A stretch of 64,000 nucleotides of DNA from Geomicrobium halophilum (GCF_014207655.1 NZ_JACHHJ010000001.1:620001-684000), one strand, 5' to 3'; shown: positions 46,181 through 55,790, counted from the first letter of the stretch. The notes: generated from the sequence alone by a model not told the origin. Translations and numbers: made by a program.

Positions 46181-46400
46181 AATCAATTCGTCCTCCCCCA
46201 CATTGATGATTTTTCTATGTAATATCGGTGCTTCTGCCGCTAATATATTCGCGGAAACAACATTATCGATATGCGTCTGATGCTTCTCCATAGACCAATC
46301 CTATAAAATCGCTTTTATAAATTTAAGGGCTACTACTGCATATTTAGAATGAGGATCTTGTTTGGGTCTGGAAACATTTGTAACGTTGATGTTAACGATG
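46181..46400 (-). pseudogene. Remnant of a sugar-nucleotide epimerase (extended SDR)
   Basis: On the - strand one can read RPKQDPHSKYAVVALKFIKAIL, a stop, then THIDNVVSANILAAEAP and INVGEDELI. These match, in order, the VFGPxQDPxSxYAxVxPxFI and FTyIDNVVxANxLA stretches of UDP-N-acetylglucosamine 4-epimerase-type proteins. Only about 70 of some 310 residues remain, with the middle (YGDGxQxRDF) lost. It is an old fragment and suggests that a polysaccharide locus once lay here. Confidence 0.55.
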
Positions 46401-46678
46401 GATGTGGAACAGGAAACCAATTGTTCCTTTATGTTGATACGATTAATTGTGTCAGTTTACCGGTTGGTCTAACTTACCGAAACGAGAGCGTTTAAATAAC
46501 ATAGGCGATGTGCAAAACATTATCATGGAGTCAAATCATCATGGTAAAGTGAAAGTACAAACAAATAAAAGGCTGCTTCGGCATTAGAACTGCAGATAAT
46601 GGGTAGAAAGAGAGGGAGCACGGAGAAAAAATAAACATAGACTTTTGTTTGTTTTGTAGTTATAGAGGGAGGATGGAC

Positions 46679-47530
46679 ATGACAAATCAACAACGAACGA
46701 TTGCTGAAGTGAGAGACGTAATCCTTCGCAAAAATAGTGACATTCACACGGCCGGTCCTGTCGTGGCACCGGGAAACTGGGCAAAAAGTGACCCATTCCT
46801 GCTGCTGATGGAAGATAAATTTCAAGCGGGAGCCTTTGACAAGCACCCGCACCGGGGAATCGAAACTGTGACATACGTTATTGATGGACAGATTGAACAT
46901 TATGATAGTCATTCCGGAGACAGCGGCGTTCTCGGACCGGGGGATGTGCAATGGATGACCGCCGGCAGTGGGGTGATCCATAATGAAGTACCATCCGAAG
47001 GGGTCACAGCCCATTCGCTTCAACTATGGGTCAATCTTCCTCGCGCTAAGAAAATGATCACCCCACGTTATCAGAACTTAAAAGGGGAGGACATGCCAAC
47101 ACAGGAATTGGAGGGAGCGACCATTCGTGTATTTTCCGGGACTTCCAATGGGGTCACCTCTCCTACACTAAATCACGTTCCCGTAACGATGGTGGAAATG
47201 CTCATCGATCCTGGGGCCACTGTTTCCCAAGCGTTGCCGGGGAGCTATAACGGATTTATGTACATCCTGGAAGGAAACGGGGTGTTTGGGGTGAATGAGG
47301 TGAGAGCCTCCAAAGGTCAAATGCTCTGGATAGGCAACGGGGAAGCTGAAGAAGGAGAAATACAGATCACAGCTGCCGAACCATTAAGGCTGGTATTATA
47401 TGCAGGAGCTCCCCTTCATGAGCCGGTTGTAGCGAACGGACCGTTTGTGATGAATACAGAAGAAGAGATTAAGCAGGCATTTCTTGATTATCGAGACGGG
47501 AGGTTTTTGAAAGACCCTCAAGCCGAGTAG
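46679..47530 (+). CDS. Pirin family protein (YhhW-like bicupin)
   Basis: This protein of about 283 residues is a two-cupin pirin. The N-terminal cupin keeps the metal ligands in FDKHPHRGIETVTYVI and the downstream HYDSHSGDSGVLGPGDVQWMTAGSGVIHNE. Some relatives oxidise quercetin with a bound metal; the role of most bacterial pirins is unsettled. I prefer the second ATG (46679), seven bases from GGGAGG, to the ATG six bases upstream, which is too close. It stands alone, with its own terminator. Confidence 0.9.
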   Translation: MTNQQRTIAEVRDVILRKNSDIHTAGPVVAPGNWAKSDPFLLLMEDKFQAGAFDKHPHRGIETVTYVIDGQIEHYDSHSGDSGVLGPGDVQWMTAGSGVIHNEVPSEGVTAHSLQLWVNLPRAKKMITPRYQNLKGEDMPTQELEGATIRVFSGTSNGVTSPTLNHVPVTMVEMLIDPGATVSQALPGSYNGFMYILEGNGVFGVNEVRASKGQMLWIGNGEAEEGEIQITAAEPLRLVLYAGAPLHEPVVANGPFVMNTEEEIKQAFLDYRDGRFLKDPQAE

Positions 47531-47553
47531 AAGAATTTCACGAGAAAAATTAT

Positions 47554-47606
47554 AGCGGCTGTGCGTTTGCTTCTTTCCCAAAGCGAAAACAACAGCCGGC
47601 TTTTTT
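47554..47606 (+). terminator. Terminator after the pirin gene
   Basis: AGCGGCTGT (47554-47562) pairs with ACAGCCGGCT (47592-47601) with one bulge, followed by TTTTTT. Confidence 0.8.
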
Positions 47607-47870
47607 GATGTCGGATTCTTGTTATTGATTGTAGCACTATGTCATACATAAACGGATTCGTTACGGTCTGACTTTTTACACGGTAACTTAGGTAAAAATA
47701 ACACTAAGTAGGAGGCGACATGAAAACACAAAGATTCACAAAAATAAATCGTTACGCACGCATTTACTGCTGTTAGGCGGAAAAGGATTTTCTGCAACAC
47801 CCTCATAGCCCATACTATGGTATGATAACGGTAACAATGACTTGAAGCCAGAGGAAGGAGGGTGATGTAT

Positions 47871-48479
47871 ATGTGTCCACGAGATTCTTTCGACACGAAT
47901 TCGAAAATAGTAAAAGAGCAGCCGGAGTCTTACACTGACTCAAAGGATCCGTATGAAAGTCCGCTTATTGAAGAAAGATATGAAATTATCAACGGTATCC
48001 GCTATGATTTAAAACCTTCTCCCGGGCTTGATCATCAGCTTTTGGTGTCGAAGATATTGAACATCATATATGACACTTGTCGGCCCAAAGGCATTGTCAT
48101 TGTATCTCCGATGGACATATATTTGGATGAGGACAATATTTTACAACCCGATGTCATTTTTATATCCAATGAAAATATGCATATTATCCACGATCAAAAA
48201 ATTAAGGGCGCTCCTAACCTTGTGGTAGAGATCTTGCCTCCGCAATCGGGAAAGCACGATAAAATACACAAAAAAGAGGTATACGAACGGTTTGGGGTGC
48301 CAGAATTTTGGGTTGTTGATCCTCAACATGAAATCGTTGATCAATTCGTATTAAATAGAGAAAAGTACCAATTACAAGGAACGTTCAGCGAAGAACATTT
48401 ACTAACCTCTCCGAACTTGGATTGTATTCATATCGATTTAAGAGCATTGTTTCAGGAGAAAATACAATACCGTCAATGA
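47871..48479 (+). CDS. Uma2 family (DUF820) putative restriction endonuclease-like protein
   Basis: This protein of about 202 residues has the Uma2 layout of a PD-(D/E)XK nuclease fold: YEIINGIRYDLKPSPGLDHQLL, MDIYLDEDNILQPDVIFIS (active-site Asp), LVVEILPPQSGKHDKIHKKEVYERFGVPEFWVVDP. Such proteins are common and abundant in cyanobacteria and some bacilli; a biological role is not established. Three starts lie close together; the ATG at 47871 has the best spacing from GAGGAAGGAGGG. A putative - strand gene remnant lies downstream, so it appears as a single gene. Confidence 0.85.
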   Translation: MCPRDSFDTNSKIVKEQPESYTDSKDPYESPLIEERYEIINGIRYDLKPSPGLDHQLLVSKILNIIYDTCRPKGIVIVSPMDIYLDEDNILQPDVIFISNENMHIIHDQKIKGAPNLVVEILPPQSGKHDKIHKKEVYERFGVPEFWVVDPQHEIVDQFVLNREKYQLQGTFSEEHLLTSPNLDCIHIDLRALFQEKIQYRQ

Positions 48480-48834
48480 CCACTATTTTTGGTCTGTGAT
48501 AGATCTTCTTGATATGCAGGTCTATTTTTTTGTATCGGCCTGAAAGGAAATTTTGGATGATCATAACACATCTTTCCTTCAGCACATCAGGATGCCCCTC
48601 CGGTTCCCTATTCACCGGCATTCCATCAATGTAGGCATAAAATAGCGCGATGAACGGCGTTACGTGTATTTAGCTCGCTGGCGCAAATTATTTAGCATGA
48701 AGGGAAAACCTCTGCCCATTAGCATCACTCGTTTTTAGATGTAGATAGTCAAATGGAACGACTTCACAGTAACAAGCTTGCATTGTTGATCTCTTTTTTG
48801 AAATCTGAATGTTTTTATTTGTCGTGAAACTTCG
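48480..48834. other. Intergenic DNA after the Uma2 gene
   Basis: About 355 bases with no gene that I can support. Weak pieces of - strand reading frames occur here but have no ribosome sites or family marks. Confidence 0.4.
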
Positions 48835-49797
48835 TTACAAATTGACGTCCTGCTTGCACATCCCCTGATTCGCCAGCGTCTTGGCCATCGCAACCCAAAT
48901 TCTGGCCGCTTTATCATAGTTTCCTCGGTATTTATTGCTAACAATGGCGTCTACTCTGTCCTCTGTTTCCTTTTCAAACCATTCAAAGTAAAACTTTTCT
49001 TGTTCGTCTGTCAAATGAAGGCTCTTTTTAACGCGGTCAATGAGTTTCATATATTTGTCTATATTTAATTCCTCAGAACCATAATCCCCTTGGATGAGAG
49101 CATATCGCCATTGATTATGAAGAATTCTGGAATATTTGTCGTCCTTCGATAAGAGCTCCAGGAAAAATGAGATCATCATGGGTTTAGGATTTGAATTGAA
49201 TGTTCAGCCAAGGGGATCCTTGCCTTCACACATATGAAATACTTTTTCATAATTCCCACCTAAAAGATGGGTGTAATAAAAAACTTTTTCATTAAATGTC
49301 GCCCTTTTCCTCTCGATATCCAGAAGCGATGCACTATTTTTCCCCTTATTTTTTAATTCGATCATTCTTTCTTCAACTTCCTCCCGAATCTCATCGAAGC
49401 AGCCTTCCTCATGAGCTGTCATATACAGATCCAGCAAATACTTCATGGAAGGGTTGAAGTAAAAGCCTTCTCTGAATCCTTTTAATTTGAGTTTAAGATC
49501 CCCGAGCTCCTCACCAATTTCTGATAACTTTTCGGCAACTTCTGCCCTCGCCGTATAATGGCTCGGAATCGTAGACAATCCTTCTATGGTAGCCTGGAGA
49601 ACTGATTCTCTTTCTCCTTCCATTTCCAATGTTTTTATCCAATCCATATAAGCTTTCGGAAATTGATCTACATACACACGGGCAAATTCCGAGATTGCAG
49701 GAATCCCTCCCTTAAGAAAATGCAGGGAGCCACTCGAAGGGCTTTCTTTGACAGCTGTGCCCGCTTCCGCGTTTCGCCGGGTGGGGATAGGCCCCAT
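48835..49797 (-). pseudogene. Decayed helical protein, C-terminal part only
   Basis: On the - strand a frame reads LHFLKGGIPAISEFARVYVDQFPKAY and onward through TPR-like helices (YTARAEVAEKLSEIGEELGD), reaches EGKDPLG, then an in-frame TGA, and continues in the same frame as NPKPMMISFFLELLSKDD to DAIVSNKYRGNYDKAARIWVAM. A single TGG to TGA change explains the break. The N-terminal part is missing and the first 20 codons look like unrelated repeat DNA. The helical tail resembles C-terminal regions of SWIM zinc-finger proteins, but I am not sure of the family. Confidence 0.55.
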
Positions 49798-49817
49798 CGC
49801 CGAATTGTGTGAAGCGG

Positions 49818-49902
49818 TGGGTTCGTGGTAAACTTCGCATGCGGCTGATGACTTTTTGAACTTTTTTCACCCAGCGGCCATCAGATGCACACCACGAACC
49901 CA
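49818..49902. repeat. Inverted repeat element of about 85 bases
   Basis: TGGGTTCGTGGT (49818-49829) pairs perfectly with ACCACGAACCCA (49891-49902), and inner segments (GCATGCGGCTGATG with CATCAGATGC) can extend the pairing. It lies where the decayed gene loses its match, so it may be a miniature transposable element or a structured repeat that replaced the gene's start. Confidence 0.45.
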
Positions 49903-50020
49903 AACAGCTGTCAAAGGTGGCGGATATCGCTAGACAACCCATCGGAAACAACGCTTCCTAAGCCCAAAGTTTTTCTGTCCACTTTCTTGACAGAAGTCCA
50001 GTTGAAAGCAGGGATTTTCG

Positions 50021-50221
50021 ATGAATATAGGATTAATAGTATTGTTATTGCTAGGTGCCGGTTTGATCATAGGGATTACGCTTGCCATCGCGAAAAATCC
50101 TGGGGATAAAAATTACAGCATTGAATCCAGTTTTAAATTAATGAGTGTCATGTATATGGTTGTCCTCCCTATCATTTTGGTTATTGTTGTCATTATTGCA
50201 GCTATCCTCCCCTTTATGTAG
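50021..50221 (+). CDS. Small membrane protein (possibly BshB3-like)
   Basis: This 66-residue protein has two membrane helices (about 3-24 and 42-65) joined by a short polar loop, KNPGDKNYSIESSFKLM. The general shape, with a KNYS motif and a second helix rich in Val and Ile, recalls the small protein annotated near bacillithiol genes as BshB3 in bacilli, but the resemblance is weak. An AGGGA site precedes the ATG. It stands alone between a repeat and the converging regulator gene. Confidence 0.55.
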   Translation: MNIGLIVLLLLGAGLIIGITLAIAKNPGDKNYSIESSFKLMSVMYMVVLPIILVIVVIIAAILPFM

Positions 50222-50483
50222 CGAGAATACGCAGCCGGTAGGGGGGAGAAAGTTGCCTCTTGGGGTGAAGGACCGCTCCATTCTTTTCCTTCAAGAAGAC
50301 CCTATTTCGATCAATGCTGAAGCAGAGAAGAGCCCGGTTTTTCCGCTCACTCTCCCCGTGTTTCGGCGTGTGTACGTCCATCCTTATGAGAAATACCTGT
50401 TATATTTGATTTCCATTTTACCGTCTTTAAAAATTTAACCACCCTAAAAAGAATATCAATAGAAATCTGGGGCGCCTTACTAA

Positions 50484-51887
50484 CTATGAATCAGGAAAGC
50501 AACATCTATATAACTCCTCTACTGCCTCGGTAATCTCCTCTGGTTTTAACTTCGCAAAGCCGATAATTAACGTGGGCGACGCGTCTCTAAACGGCTCATG
50601 TAAGAAACGTTGGATGGAGTATAGTTCGATATCCATTCTATCTGCCCGTTCCAGAATCCTTTCGATCGCTTCCTCTGTATCAAGATGTAACAAAAAATGA
50701 AGGCCGGCTTTTTCCCCCTCCACTCGAGTCAATGAACCGAAACGATCTTGTAACGCCGCTATCGTCTTTTCTCTGAGATCTTTGTAATAGTTACTCATGC
50801 GTTTAATGTGTTTATCGTAGTCGCCGGTTTCTAAAAATTGGCTGAGCACAAGTTGTGTGAGCACTGAGGTCGTTTGCATAAAATGGAGGCCCTTTTCCTT
50901 AAACCCGTTGATTAACCCCAATGGTAATACCATGTAACTCATTCGAAGGTCAGGGAGCAACGATTTCGAAAAAGAACCAATATAAATCACTTTTTCGTTA
51001 ACATCCAGGCTTTGTAAAGAAGGGATCATGTCCCCCTCGTATTTAAATTCGGAATCATAGTCATCTTCGATGATATAACGATTCTCTTTTTCATAGCTCC
51101 AATGCAATAATTCGGTACGGCGAGAGACGGGCATAATCGACCCTGTCGGCATTTGATGAGAAGGGGTGACAATCGCAATATTTGCCTGTGTTTCCCGTAA
51201 TTTGTCTACCTGCATGCCAAGATGATCTACAGGAACATGATCGACGGGGTGATCCATCGTTTTTAACAATGCACTTAGTCGGTGATACCCCGGCTCTTCC
51301 ATGGCAAATGGTTGATCTTCTGCGTTGACCAGTAGGAAAAGTTGTAATAACCATTGAGTGCTTGCTCCGATCACAATTTGTTCCGGTTCACAGATCACTC
51401 CTCGGGTATGTCGGATTTTGCTGGCCAGAATTTCTCGTAATTTGTAGATCCCTTGGGGATGATTAATATCCGAAAGAATGTCTCCTTCTTTCTGGATGGC
51501 TTTTTGTTCACAATACTGCCAACGCTGAAAAGGGAAAAGTGAAGCTTCTACCCCCATATGCGAAAAGGAGTAACGATACGCTTTCGGTGGTTTTTCTATT
51601 AAGTGAGCATCGAGCTCTTTTTGTTCTTTCTGCGGCCTGATCGGCTGGATGGGTTCAACAAAATAACCGCTACGTTCTTTTGTATAGATGTACCCTTCTG
51701 CTATCAATTGATGATAAGCGGAAAGGACACTATTTTGACTGACACCTAGAGACGAAGCGAGCGTTCTTTTCGAGGGAAGTTTCGTTCTTGCTTCCAATCC
51801 TCCTTGTAAGATTTCATTTTTCATCCAATGATAGATTTGCTTATATACCGGGGATGAGTAGTTTCGATCAATCGGAATATGGAACAT
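50484..51887 (-). CDS. gabR: MocR/GabR family regulator
   Basis: This protein of about 467 residues fuses an N-terminal GntR winged helix (about 8-72, LPSKRTLASSLGVSQNSVLSAYHQLIAEGYI) to an aminotransferase-like domain (about 105-465) that binds pyridoxal phosphate; the PLP lysine is in IGSFSKSLLPDLRMSYM. GabR senses PLP plus GABA and activates gabT-gabD. The start is the ATG at 51887 after GGAGG; a TTG upstream lies inside that ribosome site. It is divergent to gabT, and two direct repeats in the shared promoter region are its likely binding sites. Confidence 0.9.
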   Translation of the reverse strand: MFHIPIDRNYSSPVYKQIYHWMKNEILQGGLEARTKLPSKRTLASSLGVSQNSVLSAYHQLIAEGYIYTKERSGYFVEPIQPIRPQKEQKELDAHLIEKPPKAYRYSFSHMGVEASLFPFQRWQYCEQKAIQKEGDILSDINHPQGIYKLREILASKIRHTRGVICEPEQIVIGASTQWLLQLFLLVNAEDQPFAMEEPGYHRLSALLKTMDHPVDHVPVDHLGMQVDKLRETQANIAIVTPSHQMPTGSIMPVSRRTELLHWSYEKENRYIIEDDYDSEFKYEGDMIPSLQSLDVNEKVIYIGSFSKSLLPDLRMSYMVLPLGLINGFKEKGLHFMQTTSVLTQLVLSQFLETGDYDKHIKRMSNYYKDLREKTIAALQDRFGSLTRVEGEKAGLHFLLHLDTEEAIERILERADRMDIELYSIQRFLHEPFRDASPTLIIGFAKLKPEEITEAVEELYRCCFPDS

Positions 51888-51899
51888 GTTAACCTCCAA

Positions 51900-51932
51900 C
51901 TGGTACTATTGATTTTTTTCGTCTGGTACTAT
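51900..51932. promoter_or_regulatory. Direct repeats CTGGTACTAT, candidate GabR operator
   Basis: CTGGTACTAT occurs at 51900-51909 and 51923-51932, 23 bases apart, between gabR and gabT. MocR-type regulators typically bind pairs of direct repeats in this position. Confidence 0.6.
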
Positions 51933-51946
51933 CAAGGATATCAAAA

Positions 51947-51991
51947 AACGCTTACAATGACGAAAAACATCATTGATTGTAAGCGTTACCG
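51947..51991. promoter_or_regulatory. Paired opposed cre-like sites before gabT
   Basis: AACGCTTACAAT (51947-51958) is the exact reverse complement of ATTGTAAGCGTT (51976-51987). Both carry a cre-like core; TGTAAGCGTTACCG (51978-51991) fits the consensus at 13 of 14 positions, as does the opposite-strand copy. In RNA the pair would form a 12-base stem just before the gabT ribosome site. Confidence 0.55.
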
Positions 51992-52012
51992 GAAAAAAAG
52001 GGAGGTTTTCTT

Positions 52013-53302
52013 ATGGGAAGCAATCATTGGCAAGAAAAAAGAGACCAGTATGTTCCAAGAGGAGTAGGGAATGGCAATCGGGCGATCGCTCGTTTTGGCA
52101 AAGGAGCGACGTTGTATGATGAAGAAGAAAATGCCTACATTGATTTCGCCGGAGCTATAGGCACGATGAACGTCGGCCACTCCCACCCGAAAGTCGTGGA
52201 AGCTGCAAAAGAACAAGTGGAAAAAGTTTCACATCCAGGATTTAATGTCATGATGTATGATGGCTATATTGAGCTGGCCGAACGTCTTTGCTCGATTACG
52301 CCGGGTGATTTTGATAAAAAGACGCTACTCTTAAATAGTGGAGCCGAAGCAGTGGAGAACGCGGTGAAAATCGCTAGAAAAGCCACAGGGAGGCAAGCTG
52401 TTGTTACGTTTAACCGTGGATTTCATGGACGGACAAATATGACGATGGCGATGACAGGCAAGGTCAAACCGTATAAATTTGGTTTTGGCCCTTTCGCTTC
52501 TGAGGTCTATCACGCCCCCTATCCTTACATGTTTCGAAAGCCGGAAGAGCAAAGCGACGAAGCATACGTACAATCTGTCATTGACGATTTTGATGTATTT
52601 TTGAAAACCGAAGTAGCGCCCGAACAAGTGGCGTGTGTCGTTATGGAGCCGGTCCAAGGAGAAGGTGGTTTCATTGTACCGCCCAAGGCCTTTGTTGAAC
52701 ACGTGGTCAAGCGTTGCCAAGAACACGGGATTCTTTTCGTAGCTGACGAGATCCAAACCGGTTTCGCACGTACCGGCGCATGGTTTGCCAGTGAACATTT
52801 TAGCATTGCACCTGATTTAATCACCATGTCGAAATCGTTAGCGGCTGGATTTCCATTAAGTGCCGTCGTTGGAAAAGCCGAAGCTATGGATGCTGCTAGC
52901 CCCGGTGAATTAGGTGGAACGTATAACGGAAATGCCGTTGCTTGTCAAGCAGCGCTTGCTGTTTTGGATATCATTGAAGAGGAAAACTTAAATGAACGTG
53001 CGGAAGTCGTTGGTCGTCAAGTTGAAAACAAGGCTCATGAGTGGGAAGAGCAATTTCCATTTATTCGAGGATTTCGCCGTATTGGAGCAATGGCCGCTTT
53101 TGAAGTGGTCAAAGAAGATGGAAAGAAGCCAGATCCGAAAAAAACAGCTTCTATTTTACAAGCAGCCAATGCTTCCGGATTGTTATTGCTTTCCTCCGGG
53201 GTGCACAGCAATGTGATCCGTTTTCTCGCTCCGATTGTAATTACCGATCAAGAATTGGAGGAAGGTTTTCAAATTTTGGAAGGCGTATTGAAACAGCAGT
53301 AA
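52013..53302 (+). CDS. gabT: 4-aminobutyrate aminotransferase GabT
   Basis: This 429-residue class III aminotransferase moves the amino group of GABA to 2-oxoglutarate, giving succinate semialdehyde. PLP-binding marks are the Lys274 Schiff base (MSKSLAAGFPLSAVVG), Asp245 (VADEIQTGFARTG) and the LNSGAEAVENAVKIA phosphate loop at 107-121. A GGGAGG site precedes the ATG. The GabR-type regulator upstream and the semialdehyde dehydrogenase directly downstream make GABA the most likely substrate, although the family also accepts other omega-amino acids such as 5-aminovalerate. Confidence 0.93.
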   Translation: MGSNHWQEKRDQYVPRGVGNGNRAIARFGKGATLYDEEENAYIDFAGAIGTMNVGHSHPKVVEAAKEQVEKVSHPGFNVMMYDGYIELAERLCSITPGDFDKKTLLLNSGAEAVENAVKIARKATGRQAVVTFNRGFHGRTNMTMAMTGKVKPYKFGFGPFASEVYHAPYPYMFRKPEEQSDEAYVQSVIDDFDVFLKTEVAPEQVACVVMEPVQGEGGFIVPPKAFVEHVVKRCQEHGILFVADEIQTGFARTGAWFASEHFSIAPDLITMSKSLAAGFPLSAVVGKAEAMDAASPGELGGTYNGNAVACQAALAVLDIIEEENLNERAEVVGRQVENKAHEWEEQFPFIRGFRRIGAMAAFEVVKEDGKKPDPKKTASILQAANASGLLLLSSGVHSNVIRFLAPIVITDQELEEGFQILEGVLKQQ

Positions 53303-53312
53303 GGGGGATTCC

Positions 53313-54737
53313 ATGATACAAAAAATCTATATGAACGGAAAATGGCAAGGGGAGGACCTGGACCATTTCGAAATCGTCAATCCTGCAACGAAACAAGTCA
53401 TCGGAGCTGTACCCAAAGGTGGCAAGAATGAGGCCGAACAAGCGGTTGAAGCTGCTCATACTGCTTTCGATTCTTGGTCAAAATTGCCGGCTCAAGAACG
53501 CAGCAGGCTTCTAGCTGCCTGGCACCAATTAATAGAAGAGAATAAAGAGGAAATCGGAAAAATCATGATCCTAGAACAAGGGAAACCTTTACAAGAAGCA
53601 ATAGGTGAAGTTAGTTATGCCAACGGTTTTATCTCCTGGTACGCCGAAGAAGCCAAACGCATATACGGAGAAACCATTCCCGCTTCTCATACGAATAAGC
53701 GTATATTCGTGCAAAAACAACCCGTTGGGATGGTGGCAGCCATTACTCCATGGAACTTCCCGGCAGCGATGATCACCCGTAAGGTTGGCCCTGCGCTTGC
53801 AGCAGGGTGTACCGCTGTCGTCAAACCAGCAGAGGAAACCCCTCTTACAGCACTAAAACTAGCCGAACTTGCTGAAGAGGCTGGCATTCCTGCAGGGGTG
53901 GTAAATGTCATTACAGGGGCTCCTCAAGAAATCGGAGAAACTTGGCTCCAAGATGAACGTGTACGAAAAATCACTTTTACGGGCTCAACAGAAGTTGGAA
54001 AACGATTAATGGAAGGAGCCGCTCAAACGGTCAAAAAGATTTCCCTTGAACTCGGCGGACACGCGCCATTTATCGTTATGGAAGATGCAGATATAGATAA
54101 AGCCATTGATCAGTTAATTGGATCAAAGTTTCGAAATGCAGGCCAAACGTGCATTTGTACGAATCGCGTATATGTACAGGAATCTATTTTGGAAACGTTC
54201 CACGAAAAATTCAAAGCGGCGGTTCAGAAATTAACAACCGGAAATGGGCTGGAAGAAAACGTGGATCTAGGCCCCTTAATTAATGAACAAGCGATAGAGA
54301 AAGTTCAAAAACATCTAGATGATGCAATATCAAAAGGTGGCAGAATATTGAGTGGTGGAAACAGTTTCGAGAAAAACAAAGGTCTTTATTTTGAACCTAC
54401 GATTTTATCTGAAGCCACCGACGACATGCTCTGCATGAATGAAGAAACCTTTGGCCCCGTAGCACCGGTCGCTGCTTTTCAAACCGAAGAAGAAGTCATC
54501 CAACGAGCAAACAACTCACCCTATGGTCTAGCAGCTTATGTATTCTCGGAAAATATCGGGAGAGCTGTACGCCTGAGTGAAGCATTGGAATACGGCATTG
54601 TAGGTGTGAACGACGGCCTTCCTTCGGTGCCGCAAGCCCCGTTCGGAGGAATGAAAGAAAGCGGAATAGGTCGAGAGGGTGGGCACCATGGGATCGAAGA
54701 ATATTTGGAAGTGAAATATATTTCGTTGGGGATATAA
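53313..54737 (+). CDS. gabD: Succinate-semialdehyde dehydrogenase GabD
   Basis: This 474-residue aldehyde dehydrogenase has Glu246 (LELGGHAPF) and the nucleophile Cys280 (NAGQTCICTNR), plus the ITPWNFPAAMITRKVGPALAAG cofactor region and the GIGREGGHHGIEEYLE C-terminal motif typical of succinate semialdehyde dehydrogenases. It oxidises the product of GabT to succinate with NAD(P). It starts 10 bases after gabT, so the two are co-transcribed. Confidence 0.93.
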   Translation: MIQKIYMNGKWQGEDLDHFEIVNPATKQVIGAVPKGGKNEAEQAVEAAHTAFDSWSKLPAQERSRLLAAWHQLIEENKEEIGKIMILEQGKPLQEAIGEVSYANGFISWYAEEAKRIYGETIPASHTNKRIFVQKQPVGMVAAITPWNFPAAMITRKVGPALAAGCTAVVKPAEETPLTALKLAELAEEAGIPAGVVNVITGAPQEIGETWLQDERVRKITFTGSTEVGKRLMEGAAQTVKKISLELGGHAPFIVMEDADIDKAIDQLIGSKFRNAGQTCICTNRVYVQESILETFHEKFKAAVQKLTTGNGLEENVDLGPLINEQAIEKVQKHLDDAISKGGRILSGGNSFEKNKGLYFEPTILSEATDDMLCMNEETFGPVAPVAAFQTEEEVIQRANNSPYGLAAYVFSENIGRAVRLSEALEYGIVGVNDGLPSVPQAPFGGMKESGIGREGGHHGIEEYLEVKYISLGI

Positions 54738-54798
54738 TGCGTAACGCATAAGGCGAATTAGAACAACCGAAAATAACCTCGCACAAGGAGGAATATTG

Positions 54799-55740
54799 AT
54801 GTACCAACCTAAAGATTCATCCCAATCCCCACGCTTCGTAGGGTTGCGAACGTTCATGAGATTGGAAGCAGTAGAAGCAACAAATGTTGATTTTGTCGTT
54901 GCGGGTGTTCCTTTCGATACTGCAACATCGAATCGAACAGGTCAAAGGTATGGACCGCAACATGTACGAAATTTTTCTATACTCTTAAGACCATATAATC
55001 CGGATCAAGATATCAATATTTTCGATTATTGTTCCGGTGTAGATTATGGAGATTTTGATATTGTTCCAGGCAATATACACAGAACCTATGAAAATATCGA
55101 AAAGTCTCTGGAACCGATTTTAGATCATTCCATTACGCCCATTTTAATGGGAGGTGATCATTCGGTTACGCTTGCTCATTTAAGAGCATTCAAGAAAAAA
55201 TATGGTCCCATTGCATTAGTACAATTTGACTCCCATGGGGACACCTGGGATGACTACTTCGGTGAAAAATACATGCATGGTACCGTTTTTCGGAGAGCAG
55301 TGGAAGAAGGTCTGATTGACGTTGATCACTCGATTCAGGTCGGAATGCGCGGTCCGTTGTACGGACCTGAAGATATTGATAATGCAAGAGATCTTGGCTT
55401 TGAAGTCCTAACAATGAAAGAAGTACGTAAACTTGGCCAGGAAAATGTCATACAGCGAATTCAACAAAGGGTAGGAAATCAACCTGTATTTGTCACCTAC
55501 GATATTGATTTCTTAGATCCTGCGTATGCACCAGGTACTGGAACCCCAGAGGTAGGTGGTCCAACGAGCTACGAAGGCCTTGAATATGTGAGAGGTCTGG
55601 ATGGTTTAAATGTTGTTGGTTTTGACCTGGTGGAAGTACTTCCCGATTATGACAGCGGTGAAATTACCGCTGCTGCAGCCGCTACGATTATGTACGAGAT
55701 GATCACGTTGGTGGCTCTAAAGAAAAGAAGAAATAGCTAG
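54799..55740 (+). CDS. speB: Agmatinase/guanidinobutyrase family ureohydrolase
   Basis: This 313-residue ureohydrolase splits a guanidino group to urea and an amine using two manganese ions. The ligands are H121 (GGDHS), D144, H146 and D148 (QFDSHGDTWDDY), and D235 and D237 (TYDIDFLDP). The ATG follows AAGGAGG by seven bases. In the family this could be agmatinase (giving putrescine) or guanidinobutyrase (giving GABA directly). The position right after gabT and gabD makes 4-guanidinobutyrate attractive, but sequence alone cannot separate the two. Confidence 0.85.
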   Translation: MYQPKDSSQSPRFVGLRTFMRLEAVEATNVDFVVAGVPFDTATSNRTGQRYGPQHVRNFSILLRPYNPDQDINIFDYCSGVDYGDFDIVPGNIHRTYENIEKSLEPILDHSITPILMGGDHSVTLAHLRAFKKKYGPIALVQFDSHGDTWDDYFGEKYMHGTVFRRAVEEGLIDVDHSIQVGMRGPLYGPEDIDNARDLGFEVLTMKEVRKLGQENVIQRIQQRVGNQPVFVTYDIDFLDPAYAPGTGTPEVGGPTSYEGLEYVRGLDGLNVVGFDLVEVLPDYDSGEITAAAAATIMYEMITLVALKKRRNS

Positions 55741-55790
55741 CGCCTATATTGAAGTTTCCCCATCAACTGAGGTGCAAAGGGGGAGTAACG

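Larger units (their letters stand above)
45740..46678. other. Gene-poor region with remnants
   Basis: Nearly 940 bases without an intact gene. On the - strand a short frame at 45817-45999 reads like a piece of a protein (DVYDVRKQPHFPQRELYVLK) but has no recognised family, and 46181-46400 is an epimerase fragment. A GGAACA/TGTTCC inverted repeat lies near 46408-46430. The last 40 bases lead into the pirin gene. Confidence 0.5.

Noticed and set aside
46523-47023. Long - strand reading frame opposite the pirin gene
   Set aside because: It overlaps the pirin coding strand, has no ribosome site and no protein-like motifs.
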